Below, in pieces: positions 22,522-34,800 of a stretch of 64,000 nt of DNA (its first letter is position 1; every line of letters starts with the position of its first letter). Position numbers and translations under genes: made by a program. The stretch lies in contig LUCM01008074.1 in NCBI GenBank assembly GCA_008360955.1, positions 46,241 to 110,240 of the forward strand. Direction: 5' to 3'. The stretch is from Fasciolopsis buskii. Its lineage: Eukaryota; Platyhelminthes; Trematoda; Plagiorchiida; Fasciolidae. Under the pieces are notes generated by a model. That model was not told the origin of the DNA. It was given only the letters and a program-made list of their open reading frames with translations, and did no database searches.

Positions 22522-22686
22522 ACTTCCTTTTATTAATGAAATAACAATATACATCATTTTCCAGGAAAGGGGCCAAGACCAACAGAGAGTTGCCAAGTGA
22601 GGAAGTTGAGCGGCGATGGGGGGGAATCGAACTCACAACATTCACGTCCAAACGCCACGACCTTATCCGCTTGGCCACCGCCGGCC
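22522..22686 (-). mobile_element. tRNA-derived SINE
   Basis: On the minus strand the head begins GGCGGTGGCCAAGCGGATAA, continues with the GTGGCGTTTGGACGTGAA region, and has the B box GAGTTCGATTCC and a pairing CCATCGCC end. It is a full tRNA-like unit. The tail with TTATTTCATTAATAAAAGG matches the other copies. Confidence 0.85.
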
Positions 22687-24284
22687 AACGTACGGTTTCC
22701 AGATTCACACTTTAGCCGAAATGTCGACCACCGCCTCCTAACAATTTGGGAGTCTTTTTTGGTCTGTTGCTTTGTAGATCAGATATTTTGACCGGAAGCT
22801 CTGGCTGAGCTTCTCTTTGACAGGTTCCGATTTTAGGCTGAACAGCTGACTAGGACATCATCCATTGTCGAGCCATGAATCGTGATAGAGGATCGATGAT
22901 GTGGAGGACGAGTTTGTAAGGGCTAACATGCCTTCCTCTCCTCGTCGTGTTTCTCTTCTTTTTTTCATTCGGATCTCGGAGGCACAGATTTGCACTGAAT
23001 ACAATATTCGGTAACGCAGTCACGCGTCTCTATCCATAGCAAAGATTTATGATCAATTTCGGCGTTCGCCGAGGTTGCTGTCTGTCAAGTTTTTAACAGC
23101 GCTGCGGATTGAATAAAGCGTATCGCCATCATTGGCTATCGAAGAATACAATTCGGTCACAGTTCCTGTGTCTCGGATCTTCAATTCGTTAACGAGGATA
23201 GGATCCGGGGAACCTTCACTCGGTTCCCTGCCATATTGCATATGATGCCATGGCTTTCTTCGTGAGGTTGGACAAATCTAAAACTTCACGGCTTTGCAAG
23301 ACCTAGCATACTCTAATCTCGTCATTATTGAAGCTTTGGGGCTGGTGTCCCATTCGAATTCCCTAGTTCGTAATGTTAAGTTTGATGTCCAAGTCAAAGA
23401 TGAGAATGAACTTGGTGTAGACAACACCAGCAGTACGTTGTAGAACCTTGGGAACCATTGTGGTCTTGCAGTGAAATACGCCCCCCCCACGAAGCTGTTC
23501 GTCTATCTTGTTTCCGTTCGCCAACGCTTGTAAAACGTGGTCTCAGTATAAAACCACAATTTGTTCGCCCCTCGAATTTCACCGTCAGTCGATATTGTAT
23601 GAATATATACTACCGTTTCTCGTTTACAATAAAGTTTGACCATATCCTCCGTCCACTGGAAGCCGAACCTACGGAGAGCAGCCTATTTTCGATGTCACGC
23701 TCGGGCTGGGAATGACACCCCAAGAACTAAATCAGTTCGTGAGTGAGATGGACATGGATTCCACAATTCTTCAACCAACTAGCGCAAACGCTGGATTTTA
23801 CGGTTTGCACAGTATGCGACAGATTTCAAGGGGGGGGGGTCAATTTAATCTCATACAGAAATTGATTGTATAAGAGTGAAAGTTAAATCAAATCTTACTG
23901 GCTTTCAAATTTATGTTTTGTCTTAGTTCAGTTTATTGGTATCGCTAAAGTTCCAGTCGATGATCATGATGTTTCAGTCGCAAACGTTTCACCGACCTCA
24001 GAAAAAGTGACATCGCACTGATGCCCCTTATTAGTTCCGAAAAGATTCGAATCGGTGTTTGAGTGTTACTTCGGTCTCAATGCCTCATGTGCTCTTGTTA
24101 CTCAATTTCGCGACCATACGCGAAGATGTTCGAACATTTCGCGAATAGATCATATTGGTCTCAAAATATATATCCGCATATAACGTCCAACAAAGTACGT
24201 TCTTTTGTAATTTGACTGTCCCGGTAAGATTTCCTTTCGAATTGACCAGTTTGAATTTACTGGCACGTGCGAGTTGCAAATACG
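22687..24284. other. Intron sequence with an unassigned protein-like frame
   Basis: An open frame without ATG start pressure at 23640-23873 (+) reads GEQPIFDVTLGLGMTPQELN then MDMDSTILQPTSANAGFYG. It looks protein-like, but I recognise no family. Minus-strand frames at 23053-23490 are also unassigned. A run of ten Gs lies near 23830. This may be a decayed retrocopy or an old element. Confidence 0.3.
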
Positions 24285-24440
24285 CTTAGACTTTTGGACT
24301 TGAAGGTCGCGGGTCCCGGTCATCCCATCGCCGATCAATTTCCTCACTCGGCAGCCCTTTGTCGGCCGCGGCCCCGTTCATGAAAAATGACATACATTGG
24401 TATTTCATGAATAAAAGAAGTAAAAGATAAAAGATGAAAA
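24285..24440 (+). mobile_element. tRNA-derived SINE, head degraded
   Basis: GACTTGAAGGTCGCGGGTCC is followed by CATCCCATCGCCGATCAA, then CTCACTCGGCAGCCCTTTG and a tail with TATTTCATGAATAAAAG. The order matches the other SINE copies. Confidence 0.8.
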
Positions 24441-26639
24441 GATGGTGATCATCGTATAGAGTGTTCCTGCCTCATTCAGTTTGAAGCGATGGTGAGGCTG
24501 TGTGACACGCATTTGGATTCGAGGTAGGCTGTGTTTGCCGATTATCGTCATTTGAAATCATTTACTATGCATTCATTTTGCTGTATCTTATTTCATACTT
24601 TAACTCGCTGTCGGGTCGATCTTGTCCAAAAGCCTGTTTGCACCATCCGCTGACAGTCTAGTCCATTTCGAATTCATTCGTTTGCCACAGTGAGTCCAGA
24701 TATCCGGATTTTCACTGAGTATATTTGGTTAACGATGGCTAAGTGATTATGGTTCCAGATTTAGAAATCATGCCCTTTATCTACGACGTTAAGCTCTTTT
24801 ACTATAATCCACTATCTTGTTACCCGTGTTCAGTATCACTCGTGTCCTGTTTCGGCATCATCCAGATCACTATTGAATACTTCTAAGCGATCTCTCTGAC
24901 TCTGCTGATTACGCTTTCCATTGGAGCGGTAAAGCACGAGCATCACTGCAAACAAATAACCTTCATCGGTATGTATATTAGGAGTATATACAACACTCTC
25001 GACTCTGATAGATCTTAGAACCATAGATGTTTGACATGGTACACTCGCTGCGTTTGGTAGTTGTTTATATGTGTGTGTGCGTGTGTGTATACTTGGGTCT
25101 GTGCACCGCGGATCGGACGTTTCTTCTTATGGTCTTCAATACACATGAGTTCGTTAGTTGTTTTCGTGCGAATTCGTCCAAATTCATTTTCTGGACGTTA
25201 AATTCATAACCAAAAGCATTCCTATTTCCGTAGCCTGACTATGCTGAGATAGTCCGTGGGATGCGAAAAAACAGAGTGGGAAAGTGAGGGAGGGGACATG
25301 ACAACTGAATTTTTATTGTCATAATTTGCTATGGAACCAGAAACTATGACAACAAAACAAGTTGTGATTAAAAACAACCGTGACTGGCTTGTTGTCAAGG
25401 TATTCAATTAAACGATTCTTTCCTAACGCATTTACATTTGAACAAGAGGCTAAAATTAGATCTCTTCCTGTCGGGATGCACTCATTGTTCATTGATTTTA
25501 GCAAATAATTTTGGCATCCACACTAAAATAACGATCTTTATTGGTATATATATATATATATATATTTGTGATTGTGTATGTTTGTCTCATTCCGTGTTGG
25601 TGAAACATCAATTCATCTGGCGTTGAAATTGATGACCATATGAATCGTCGGATATTTTCGGTTACCGACTGCCGTTGTCTTTGAATTTTGCAGCCGTGAT
25701 TCGGAGCACCATTACGATTACTTGTATCGACCCGTTTTTCCTCCTTTAGATACAGAACTGGTCAGTTGACCTCAATTGTCACGATCCAAGAGATGGGGTC
25801 TCCTAATTTTCATGTTGACCTTACTTTGTTGTATTGATATCCATTGATAGCTCGGCTGGTTGTACGTGGCCTGTGATCAATTATCATATGGCATGCACAT
25901 ACTCTCTCAGACCCTCTCTCTTTCTGTTTGTGTGTGTGTTTGTGCACTTAAAGCTTTAGCTGGGGCAGTCCAAACTAAGAAAATCACATTTGTTCAGTTG
26001 TGACCATACACATTGCATGAGGATTTGAAGAGCTATCAATTGACTTCGATTTCGTTGGTATATGGTTGTGATTTGTCCCTTCCTGCGGAACGAACATCTA
26101 GACGGAGGTTTGCCTAGACTCCTCCCCGTACACGATGATGGGGTCACAAACTGCGCGATAAAAGTTGCCTATTCACAGATTTTTGACCTCTTACCGCCCT
26201 CTCCCGCACTAGTTCTTTCCCAAATGAATCTCATTTCTCGCAGAATTTCCTTCAGAAATCTTATACCGAATTCCACGTATGACATGTACAAAATGTTAGT
26301 TGAATGCGATAAAAGTTGCCGACTTCCATCCAATTAGATTAGCTTTACTTCCCTTGCGTCAATTAAAGGACGAACACATCTCTGCCTTCCACAAGTGGCT
26401 ACGTTACTAACACGTTATGTGCAAAGATAGGTAGTCAAGAGAAAGACCTTTCTTGTGATGGCTACGAATCTCGAGAACACCAGATGCCGAGACTGTGGTG
26501 TAGCCTGGGCATCACGGTCGGAAAATTTGAACCAGAAAGAAATTCCGCTGGTGACCAAGCGGACAAGATCATCGTCGTCATTATCACCTTTGTGGACCGT
26601 TTCAATTACGTTGTGCATGGTCCGCAGATTCGAATAGGC
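24441..26639. other. Intron sequence, nothing recognised
   Basis: An AT run lies at 25543-25565. A minus-strand frame at 26415-26618 adjoins the antisense LINE but does not match it. No other family is recognised. Confidence 0.4.
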
Positions 26640-28735
26640 ACACGACGTCTTCTGCTTAATCTAGGTCGCATAGCTTCCCTCCACTTCCCAGTTCAACTCC
26701 TACATCCCGGAGACCTCCTGAAGCATCTTCCATCACCTCGTCCATGATGAAGTTGAACAAGAATGGAGAGATGGGACACCCTTGTCGAACGCCACTAGTC
26801 GTTTCGAATGAACGTGACAGTTCACCGTATACCCTAACGCGACCATAGACATGCAAGTACAATGCTCGCAACAGGTTCACAAACTTCGTTGGCATACCCT
26901 TCCGGTGGAGAGCACTGAGTAGTACCGGTCGATCCACAGAGTCGAAAGCACCTTTCAAGTCGAGGAAGACTACCATCGTAGGGCGCCGGTGCGTGTGGCA
27001 AGTTTCGAGTATCTGTCGAAGAGTGAATATTTGGTCGATGCAACCTCGACCTGGCCGAAATCCGGCCTGCTGTTCGGGGATATTAAGCCAAAACCTTAGT
27101 AACTATCGGAATTAAACTAATCTCACGATGATTGTTGCAGACACTCCGTGTACCCTTCTTGAAGATGGGTATAATCAGTGACTCACCCCACGATAGCGGG
27201 ATACGCTCCTCGTTCCAAATATCACGAAGCAAGGAGGTAAGTGATTTCACCAGCACTTCTCCACCCAGTTCGAAAAGAACTGGGGGAAAGTCGTCGGGAC
27301 CGGTTACCTTTCCCGTCTTCGGAAGCCGAATATTCGACTGAAATGCGACATTATTTATTGTACGCAAAAGTCTACGCAATACGATACAATACAATTCCGT
27401 TGGAGGATCAAGTGACACCTCCAAAGGATTCACAGCTGCAGACATTAGCGTGCGGCCAGCTAAACTGATCATCAAAGTGCACAGCACAATGACCCAACGG
27501 TTCAGTTGTTGTTTACCATAGATGAGCTCTGCATTCCTGTCACACACCACTTCATTGACCGATGTTCCTCTCCCCCTTGGTTGGTGTCGTGTCTAAGGTA
27601 AAACAGTATTTGACTGTTATTTGAAGCGGCCGTCGATTCCATTTCATCGCCTAACGTAACCCATCATTCTTAAGGTTTGTCAACAACGGATGCTGGCGCT
27701 GTGGACGCATTGTATTCCCCATCTTGTAGTTAGGGGCCTAGCGTTTGGACTCCATTAGGCCCAGCGACTCTTGTCACATCCTTTGTTTTTGATGAAAGCT
27801 ATATTTCGGTTAATGGTTGCATGAACCTTACTGAACTCGAACGGAACAAAACCCGGCCAGTGTTTCTCAACTGACGCTGCTACCATCGACGCATCGTATT
27901 TATCTCTATGCACTTAGGGCTTTTTTGTTCCATTTGGCTCAGTAACTCTTGAGAGATCCATTGCGTTTGATGAACGTTAGATCTAGGATCACAGGCGAAA
28001 TCGACTGCCGAATGGATAGCCTGTTCAATTTGATCTACACTGCTGCTCGTCGAGGTTCTCACTTGTTCGGATAGTTTCTGTTGCCAACTGGTGCGAACAA
28101 CTGAACCAGACAGAAGTTCAACGGCCGACCGGGTTTTCGATCTGCTTCGATGACCAGTGGGTTGCGGCGAAAACCGACGAACACGGACCAATATGATACA
28201 CAGTTCCAGACAGCACCGCACCAACGGTAGCTTATTGTGACATAATCGATCTAACTCGGACTACTTGTCAAGTTAAAGCGCCATCTTGCTGCACAACGTG
28301 AACTGTGTCAGAAATGCGTGCTAGACGGGAATAAACAATTGTCCACATAAAAATGGCGAAGCCTGCCTCCGTTAGCTGCGCACTTTGTAGGTAAAACACA
28401 ACATTCATTCAAATGCGCTCTTTTTAGACCAAGTTTTTGAGCTCGTGCATTTAAATCACCTGCTACCACTGCAATGTCAGAGCGTTTGCTCTTTCGAACA
28501 AGAGTGACGAGGTCATTGTGAAGTTGATCCTTTTGTATGTCAGTGCTACAGTCTGTTGGGGCGTACGCTGAGATGACAAATAAACTGGGCTTAACACCAC
28601 TATCCTTTCGGACGCCGACTGATCCCTGAAGTCTCATGGCACACAAGCGACTGTTGATTGGGTTACAGTCTAAAAAGGCCGCCTCAACCTTCTTACTCAG
28701 CTCTATTCTTATCCCGCGTTGACTCACAGCTTGAG
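26640..28735 (-). mobile_element. RTE-like LINE, antisense, endonuclease to RT palm
   Basis: Read on the minus strand, this copy starts in an apurinic-type endonuclease (28727-28308: SAYAPTDCSTD, VVAGDLNARAQKLG). It continues through a linker (28224-27880), an RT upstream region (27550-27083: AGRTLMS..., GPDDFPPVLFELGGEVLVKS, IIPIFKKGTRS) and the RT core (26976-26656: VVFLDLKGAFDSVDRPVLLS, TTSGVRQGCPISPFLFNFIM). The YADD site has become stop-A-E-D (26650-26658). The element carries an internal duplication and a nested CR1 tail. It is inactive. Confidence 0.93.
27336..27396 (+). mobile_element. CR1-like 3' tail nested in the RTE copy
   Basis: The stretch beginning ACTGAAATGCGACATT and ending in ATACAATACAAT matches the 3' end of the CR1 copy at 59115-59163. 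It interrupts the RTE sequence, because the flanks rejoin the intact order seen at 54770-54810. It is therefore a younger, extremely 5'-truncated insertion. Confidence 0.8.
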
Positions 28736-29279
28736 CTGCTTCATGTCCTGATGGGCCTACATATCATGGGTACTATTATTTGTAATGTATTGTCTTCGTA
28801 AACTCGCTGTCACACTCCAATGATCTGTGTGTTGAGAATGGTCGGATCAACTTGACGAAACCTACATATGTGAACATCCAAACCTCGTAAGTCATTTGTT
28901 TTCTTTTGTTTCCACATCGTCTTCGATACTATCCGTCGATTTCTTCGTATCACCAAATAAATCAAATGTATACATCGATAAAAATTGTCCGGTCATGTCA
29001 ACTCATGTGATTCGGGATTATTTCTGTGGTATTTTTTCGTTCTGTGTCTATGAAATGTTTTCCTCCTAGTTGTGTTCCCTTCCCCCGACAACATAGACAC
29101 ATAGACAAACATGAAAAACATGCTCGATTCGATGATGATAACGATCATCATCATCATCATCATAGATTACCCCGTGGTTTATCATATTCTTGTTCTGTTC
29201 TACTGATCTTGTTTATCCTGCCTCCTCCCTCAACCCCACCGCACTCCGCATGCCTCTCCTTGTTCTTGATCCTATCCAG
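28736..29279. other. Intron sequence before exon g
   Basis: A (ATC)n run lies at 29144-29163. Nothing else is recognised except a pyrimidine-rich region leading to the acceptor at 29279. Confidence 0.5.
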
Positions 29280-29504
29280 GCAATAATGGAATTGGGTACA
29301 TTTTGCATGTCACATCACGACTACTGGATCCCACTGGACCGGTCGAACATGCCACAGCTGGTGGTCGATTGGTTTGTGGCATTCTTATGCGTTTACAATC
29401 ACATCAACTAGGCGAGAATTTGGATCTTCTACTACGTGGTGCGTTGGCACGATTGTCCAATCTGCCATTGTTTGTCAATACTCCGGGAACTACTCAACTA
29501 GATG
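29280..29504 (+). CDS. IPO9: Importin-9, internal exon g
   Basis: The acceptor TATCCAG ends at 29279 and the donor GTACGT begins at 29505. The codon split with exon f reads GGC. The translation runs GNNGIGYILHVTSRLLDP and later GENLDLLLRGALARLSNL. These match human GHNGLWYVMQVVSQLLDP and GENLDQILRAILSKMQQA. The match across the 9.4-kb intron junction is residue for residue, which confirms that nothing is skipped. The exon leaves after codon position 1. Confidence 0.94.
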
Positions 29505-30540
29505 GTACGTGATCATCTAGTATCAATTTCTATTGTTGATTAGGCACCTATCCGGTGAGAGTAGTGTTTGTCGAGCGGATGAATCACTGTATTTCTCGTC
29601 CGATCATAAATCAATCATTATAATTGCGACAGGTTGGCATGGTGACCGTACTAGAATATCTCTGTTCGCGTAGGCATGCTCTACGTGGATGTGTTTACTG
29701 TCACAATTTTTGTACCTTTCGTGAAAGGCTGGGGCAAACTAAAACCAGACATATCCATTCTTAGCTTTCACTTGGGCCACTGGAGAGTTCTGTTTCGACT
29801 AGGCCACATCCAACCACCGGCTAGAACCCAAAGGACGAAAATTCTTCATTAGTTTGTGAAATCGTTCAACACGACCTGGAGCCGATGCCTGTGGCGCGAA
29901 GTTTGTGTACAACCTATCAACAATCCCTCACGCCCGTTCCTCGGTCATTCCATACCGTTCTACTAAACTAAAAACTCTTCGAAACAAAAACATTTGGCGT
30001 TTAAACTTTATCCCCAGTGATCACCCAGTGGCTCGCACGATTGCGTCCTAGTTAAGATTTCTTGTCGAGTTAAAGGTATGGGCTCAGTATGTACGTTGGG
30101 TTTAAGTGTTTAGATTTGGTTGGCCAAGATTTATTTCCAATCAGTACGGGCGTGATCCTGTTTGAACGAAGTGGCTGCTGGTTGATTCTTGGACAAATTT
30201 TGCTCTGTCAGTCAAATGGTCAAAGTTCACTGTGGTAGATGTCCATTGGGTTGCGCAATTTGGACGCGTAACTGTTGGTCCTTAATCGAAATGTCCGAAC
30301 ATCGTACGGCGCGGCCTCGTACTTTAGCTGATAGAGCTTAGGTGATACAAACCGTTTGAGTTTCGTCCACGTGTACGTTCGAAACCCGTGCCATGAATTG
30401 GAAGAATCACGAAGCTGGTAGAACCCCAGACGGTGTGCATTTACAGAGTCCCCGCGCCCGTGATAAACTCTTGTCAATATTATCCACGCGAATGCGTGCT
30501 CTATCGTTTGCGCGTCGTGGTGATGGTGATGATGATGATA
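29505..30540. other. Intron sequence, nothing recognised
   Basis: No repeat match is seen. An 85-codon minus frame at 30220-30477 is unassigned. A short GAT-rich run at 30520-30540 directly precedes the SINE. Confidence 0.4.
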
Positions 30541-30708
30541 GTGGCCGGCGGTGGCCGTGGCGTTTGGATGTGAAGGTCACGGGTTCGGATCCTCCCACCG
30601 CCGGTCAACTTCCCGACTTGGCAGCCTTCTTTTGGCCACGGTCCCCTTCCTGAAAAATGTTGTACATTGTTATTTCATTAATAAAAGGAAGTAAAATGAT
30701 AAAAGATT
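30541..30708 (+). mobile_element. tRNA-derived SINE
   Basis: The head has CCGGCGGTGG at the left and CCACCGCCGG at the right of the tRNA-like part, a perfect 10-base stem. The B box is GGTTCGGATCC (30582-30592). The tail has TTGGCAGCC, CCTTCCTGAAAAATG and TTATTTCATTAATAAAAGG. It is preceded by a GAT-rich microsatellite. Confidence 0.88.
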
Positions 30709-31298
30709 TATACCGCAGCCGAAAAAGCGGAAGGATCCATCTGGACTAGCTATTCGTTTTTTCTGTGGTACTCGATGGTGAGTTGTATGTTTTACACTGG
30801 ATGATGATGATGACTTAGATTAATTCTTCGAGATTAATCGCCATCGAAGGTCTTGTGAGATGAATATTATCGGACTCTGTAGAATCCATTTTGCTCTCTC
30901 GAATTCACACTGGATCTTCTCTGATACCATCGCTGTGCCGATGATGATGTTTCCGTTTGAACACTCATTGTTCGTTTTTTTAACTCGGTTATTGTTACTG
31001 TCCCTGGTTAGTTTTGGCGTGGTTGTCTGCGTCCACTTATTCTCTGTTCTTTTTCAGTAACTCACTGGTCGTGATTTCTCTCTACCACCGTCGAATTACA
31101 ACCAGTAGTGACCTTTTTTTAATTCATCGAGTTTCGTTCGATCTTCTTAACTTGATGATAGGTTCTGGTTATAACCTAAGGCCAAATATTTCGTCCCGTT
31201 CACAGTAGCACCTAATGGACTGAAAATGAATGACCAAATTTTAATTTGCTCTCTCATCGATCTGATGTGGCAGGTTGGTACTTGTGAAGTCAATCAGC

Positions 31299-31352
31299 AC
31301 ACACACACGCACACGCACACACACACACGCATGCACACGCACACACGCGCGC
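31299..31352 (+). repeat. (CA)n with CG interruptions
   Basis: This is a CA-rich run of about 54 bases interrupted by CG and ATG units and ending in CGCGCGCG. Confidence 0.93.
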
Positions 31353-31592
31353 GTTTTATTTTTTCAATTGGTTCAGGAAAAATTTGTTTTCCCACAGTTT
31401 TTTTAACATCACAGCCGTTGCTTGCGTTCCCATTTTCTCTTTGATCCTGTTTTCGATATTCGATCACACTCTTTCTCACCTGGGCGGTCACCAATGATCG
31501 ATATTGCTTTGTTCGCTTTTCCTCTCGTCTTCCCTCGGGTTGGTCGAGTTGTCAACGTGTACAGGTTTTTGATGCTTATTTGATTAATTCCA

Positions 31593-31597
<5 letters not shown>

Positions 31598-31637
<40 letters not shown>
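31598..31637. repeat. (TA)n microsatellite
   Basis: This is an uninterrupted TA run of about 40 bases followed by GCGCGC. Confidence 0.95.
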
Positions 31638-31642
<5 letters not shown>

Positions 31643-32399
31643 CATGATTCTCTACCTATAATCCTCTTGACAAGTAGGTTTTCGTGGCCGATTTCGCTTC
31701 GTGGTCGAACAGTTCACCTCGAATCACCCAGGAAATTTGACTAATCTCCGCCAAATCTCCCTCGGAGCACGATTATCCAGGTTCTGAAATTGTACATCGT
31801 CTTCATAATCACCTAGCCGATCGGTCAACTTTTTGTTCTGTTTGACCACGAGTCCGAGGCCATTCGAGGACTTTTTCTCGTTCATTTTGCTCATGCAACA
31901 TAATAATATAATCATCAAAACATGTTGATTAGATTAGTTTTGAACTTCCACGCCATTATTGTCATCATTTTTTATCATTTTTCTCGCTGTCATTGGTCAC
32001 AGGGATCAGTTCGAATCCTAAACTCGCGGTTACTTTCCCCTTTATCAGGCATTTCTTTGTACCAAAATCGTTTAATCGGTGATTGTACAGATTTCGAGGA
32101 AAGGTGTCAGGTCCTCATTCGAAAATCACATAGAAATGAATTTGAATAATGTCACAACCAAATTGCTGCCAACGTTATCCTCCACCGATTATCTAGTGTC
32201 CGTGTAAGGTGTATGCGTGAGAATAAGGTTGGTTTTCATCTCGATCGGGGTTTTATTGACTAAATTCTTATTGTGCAAAATATTTTAGAGCACTTTCCAT
32301 AAGTCCAAGGTTTCTGCATTTCCCAATCTGAAAGTGGCGTTCCACTCAGTCGATCGGCCAATTCTGTGGCGTTGTGCTTTTCTCATTGAAATGCATTTC

Positions 32400-33215
32400 A
32401 CTTATCCAATTCCCACATTCGAATAACCGAAGCCGAGTTCGTGTTTGCAACTCTCTTTTGCGGGAGTTCACCACCACGAGAGGTGGTGTTCGTCAGGCTG
32501 ACTCCCCTGCATCTTTTCTTTTCAATTTTGTCACTCACATTGCTATGCATACATCCCCATACTAATGTGCGATTGATGATAATGATATTTGCTCAGATGA
32601 GAAACTGTCTGACTCAGAATATGCGGACGATGATGTTGAAAGTCTTTCTCGATCATCCGAACGACAGATTAGGTGTTTGAGATGCGTTTTGCATCTCCGA
32701 ATTGTAAAATGCCGTTCTAGGATTGGATTGTCTCGAGTCAGACAGAGTGAGGATTGGATGAAGTGGGCAGATTCTGTTACTTGGGTAGTTGTGTCCCACT
32801 TTGAGATCGTATATCGGAAGAAGTGTCCACACGCCTACGGAAGGCTCGATTGGAATTTCCTAACTAGGGGGGAGGGGGACATCGGTGACGTTTGCACGAC
32901 ATTCGATTATCGATCAAAGGTCGAATATATTCAAAAGCGATGAGGTTAAAGTGATTGGAACATGTTTTGCTCGTGTCCACAAATCGAATGCCTTTTTGTA
33001 CGCTGTTGTACGGGGTAGATAATGGTTGGAAGATGGTTCGAGGTTGCCAGTCGATGATATGATACAAAGGTGTGAAAACATTAGCCAATAGACTAATCTG
33101 AGTGGGTAGAGTTAGGATGTTGGTTTTGGGTCCACGAGATCCTCCTCGCACACCCTCAATCGATGGCTGGAGGTAATAGGTGATATGGCTCATAGTCACT
33201 GTCGCTGGCGTCCGA
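32400..33215 (+). mobile_element. RTE-like LINE fragment, RT to C-terminus
   Basis: RT motifs appear as LLREFTTTRGGVRQADSP and SFLFNFVT (32441-32550), with a changed GCP block. After a deletion the palm appears as SEYADDDVESL (about 32613-32645). C-terminal remnants are RLDWNFLT..., the ECLFVRCC block, and WFWVHEILLAHPQSMAGG-like text near 33120-33180. The frame is broken several times. Confidence 0.75.
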
Positions 33216-33719
33216 ACTCTTAACTGCTCTGTTTAGTATAGTAATTTGCACCCCACATTTGACTACTTCTCGCTTTCTTTTTCTTTTCAAAGTCGAATAT
33301 GACCCGATATAGAATAAGGTGTAAGTTTTGTGCTCGTGCGAACCACTGTGTAATTATTCTGGTAACAATTGTAAAGTTGGTGTCACGTGGCTTCTTTGCA
33401 TCATTTCACACATGCTGACGATTGCGATATCAAATTGTTCATTTACATTGAAATTAAATGGGTTACGTGTTGCACAATGACACGAATCGTGGGTCTTCTC
33501 GTGGCCTGTGCGGTTACGGTGTTACATGACCCCGGTCGAACGTCCACGGGATCCTCTCGCCATCGAGTTTGACACGGCGATTGTATAATGCAGCTGTGTT
33601 TGCAGGTTATATGCCATCGGATCTGTGTTGAAAGAGGAAATCAGTGAACCTGAAAGAGGCAGTAAGAAACGATGTTCAAGATTCAACGCATTTACGTTAG
33701 CTGTTTTAGTCTCTGCCTC
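33216..33719. other. Intron sequence, nothing recognised
   Basis: Short open frames only. Confidence 0.4.
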
Positions 33720-34545
33720 CACGTGATCTGTTATCCGTCAGGAATCATCGGTATTCTGTGGGCTTGGGACTTCCCGGTTACTAAACCGAAATTAGAGCGA
33801 TGATTTAGATCTTACCTGGAGTCTTTAACCAAGTAGTCCAATCTACTAAGTAGCAGGATGGTTTGAAGGTCTCGTTGACGGATTACTCAGTTCTTAAGCC
33901 TTTCAGGTGATATCTCGGGTGCCCGTAGTTGGTCCGGAATGCAAGTCAATGCAAATCACGTCAATCCTTTGAGTACCTCAAAGGTTGAATACTCAGCCTT
34001 CACACAACTGAGAGACAACCCTTCAATACGAACTAAACTATACAATAAATGTGTATGGTATGAGATAGCGGCAAGTTTTCACTCCAAGTCTTCGTTAAGA
34101 TGTAATGCTGAGGTTTCGGGGTTCTTTAAAAATCTGTCCAAATTTGACATTGCGGAGCATTTCTAGCCTGGGGCACGTCCATGAACAGGTTTTCGACTGG
34201 GACGAGTTACATTGGGTGAATGCATTTCGGGAAGTACTCCTGTACGGAGATTCATTGAGCATTCTTGTGATGAATTTACCAGATTTAGTTTGTTTAGGAA
34301 TGACGTGTTCAATGGATGTTTATCTATCTGGCCAAGACTGCGGAAGATTAATCCACACGGTAGACAGTACCTGACAGTTTTCTAAGGATACGTTCACCAT
34401 GAGAATGTGGTGCGTAAGGCTTCTTCGGCACGGGAAGTTTGTGATGCATGGCCATTTTGGGTCGTTTCAAGAGGTATTCAGGACGATTGGCCAACTCAAG
34501 GACTGAGACACCCATCCCCGACCATGCTGAGGCATTTGAAGGTGA
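33720..34545 (+). repeat. Unclassified dispersed repeat, copy 3 (interrupted)
   Basis: The left part (33800-33935: CTTTAACCAAGTAGTCCAA, TACTCAGTTCTTAAGCC) and the right part (34450-34540: GGCCAACTCAAGGACTGAGA, CCCGACCATGCTGAGGCATT) match copies 1 and 2. The middle (about 33940-34430) is unrelated and may be an insertion or very diverged. Confidence 0.5.
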
Positions 34546-34736
34546 TACGTTGATTGGTATGGCTGAGCGCCGCGGCCAGCAACGTTCTTGCGTTTGGGCG
34601 GTCCATCTATGGCTTTCTGTTTATAGAATCATATATTTGTTTGCTCATCCTTTCTTTCGACACATGCTTCAGTAGTTCCTATCCATAACGGAAACACGAC
34701 AGGACATGGTAACCATTTGTCAAAAATGAAACTCAT

Positions 34737-34800
34737 TGGCAGCGGCCAAGTGGATTAAACATCCATCAGACGAAGAAACGTCAGGGGTTCGAATTTCATA
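34737..34800 (+). mobile_element. Possible tRNA-like SINE head of another family
   Basis: GGCAGCGGCCAAGTGGATTA resembles an A-box region, and GGGGTTCGAATTTC resembles a B box. The following tail does not match the other SINEs. Confidence 0.4.

Noticed and set aside
25684..25760. Possible exon after TTTTGCAG
   Set aside because: The translation matches nothing in importin-9, and exons f and g already join without a gap.
29190..29411. Alternative frame over exon g reading MELGTFCMSHHDYWIP
   Set aside because: Another frame of the same bases matches importin-9 and keeps phase with both neighbours.
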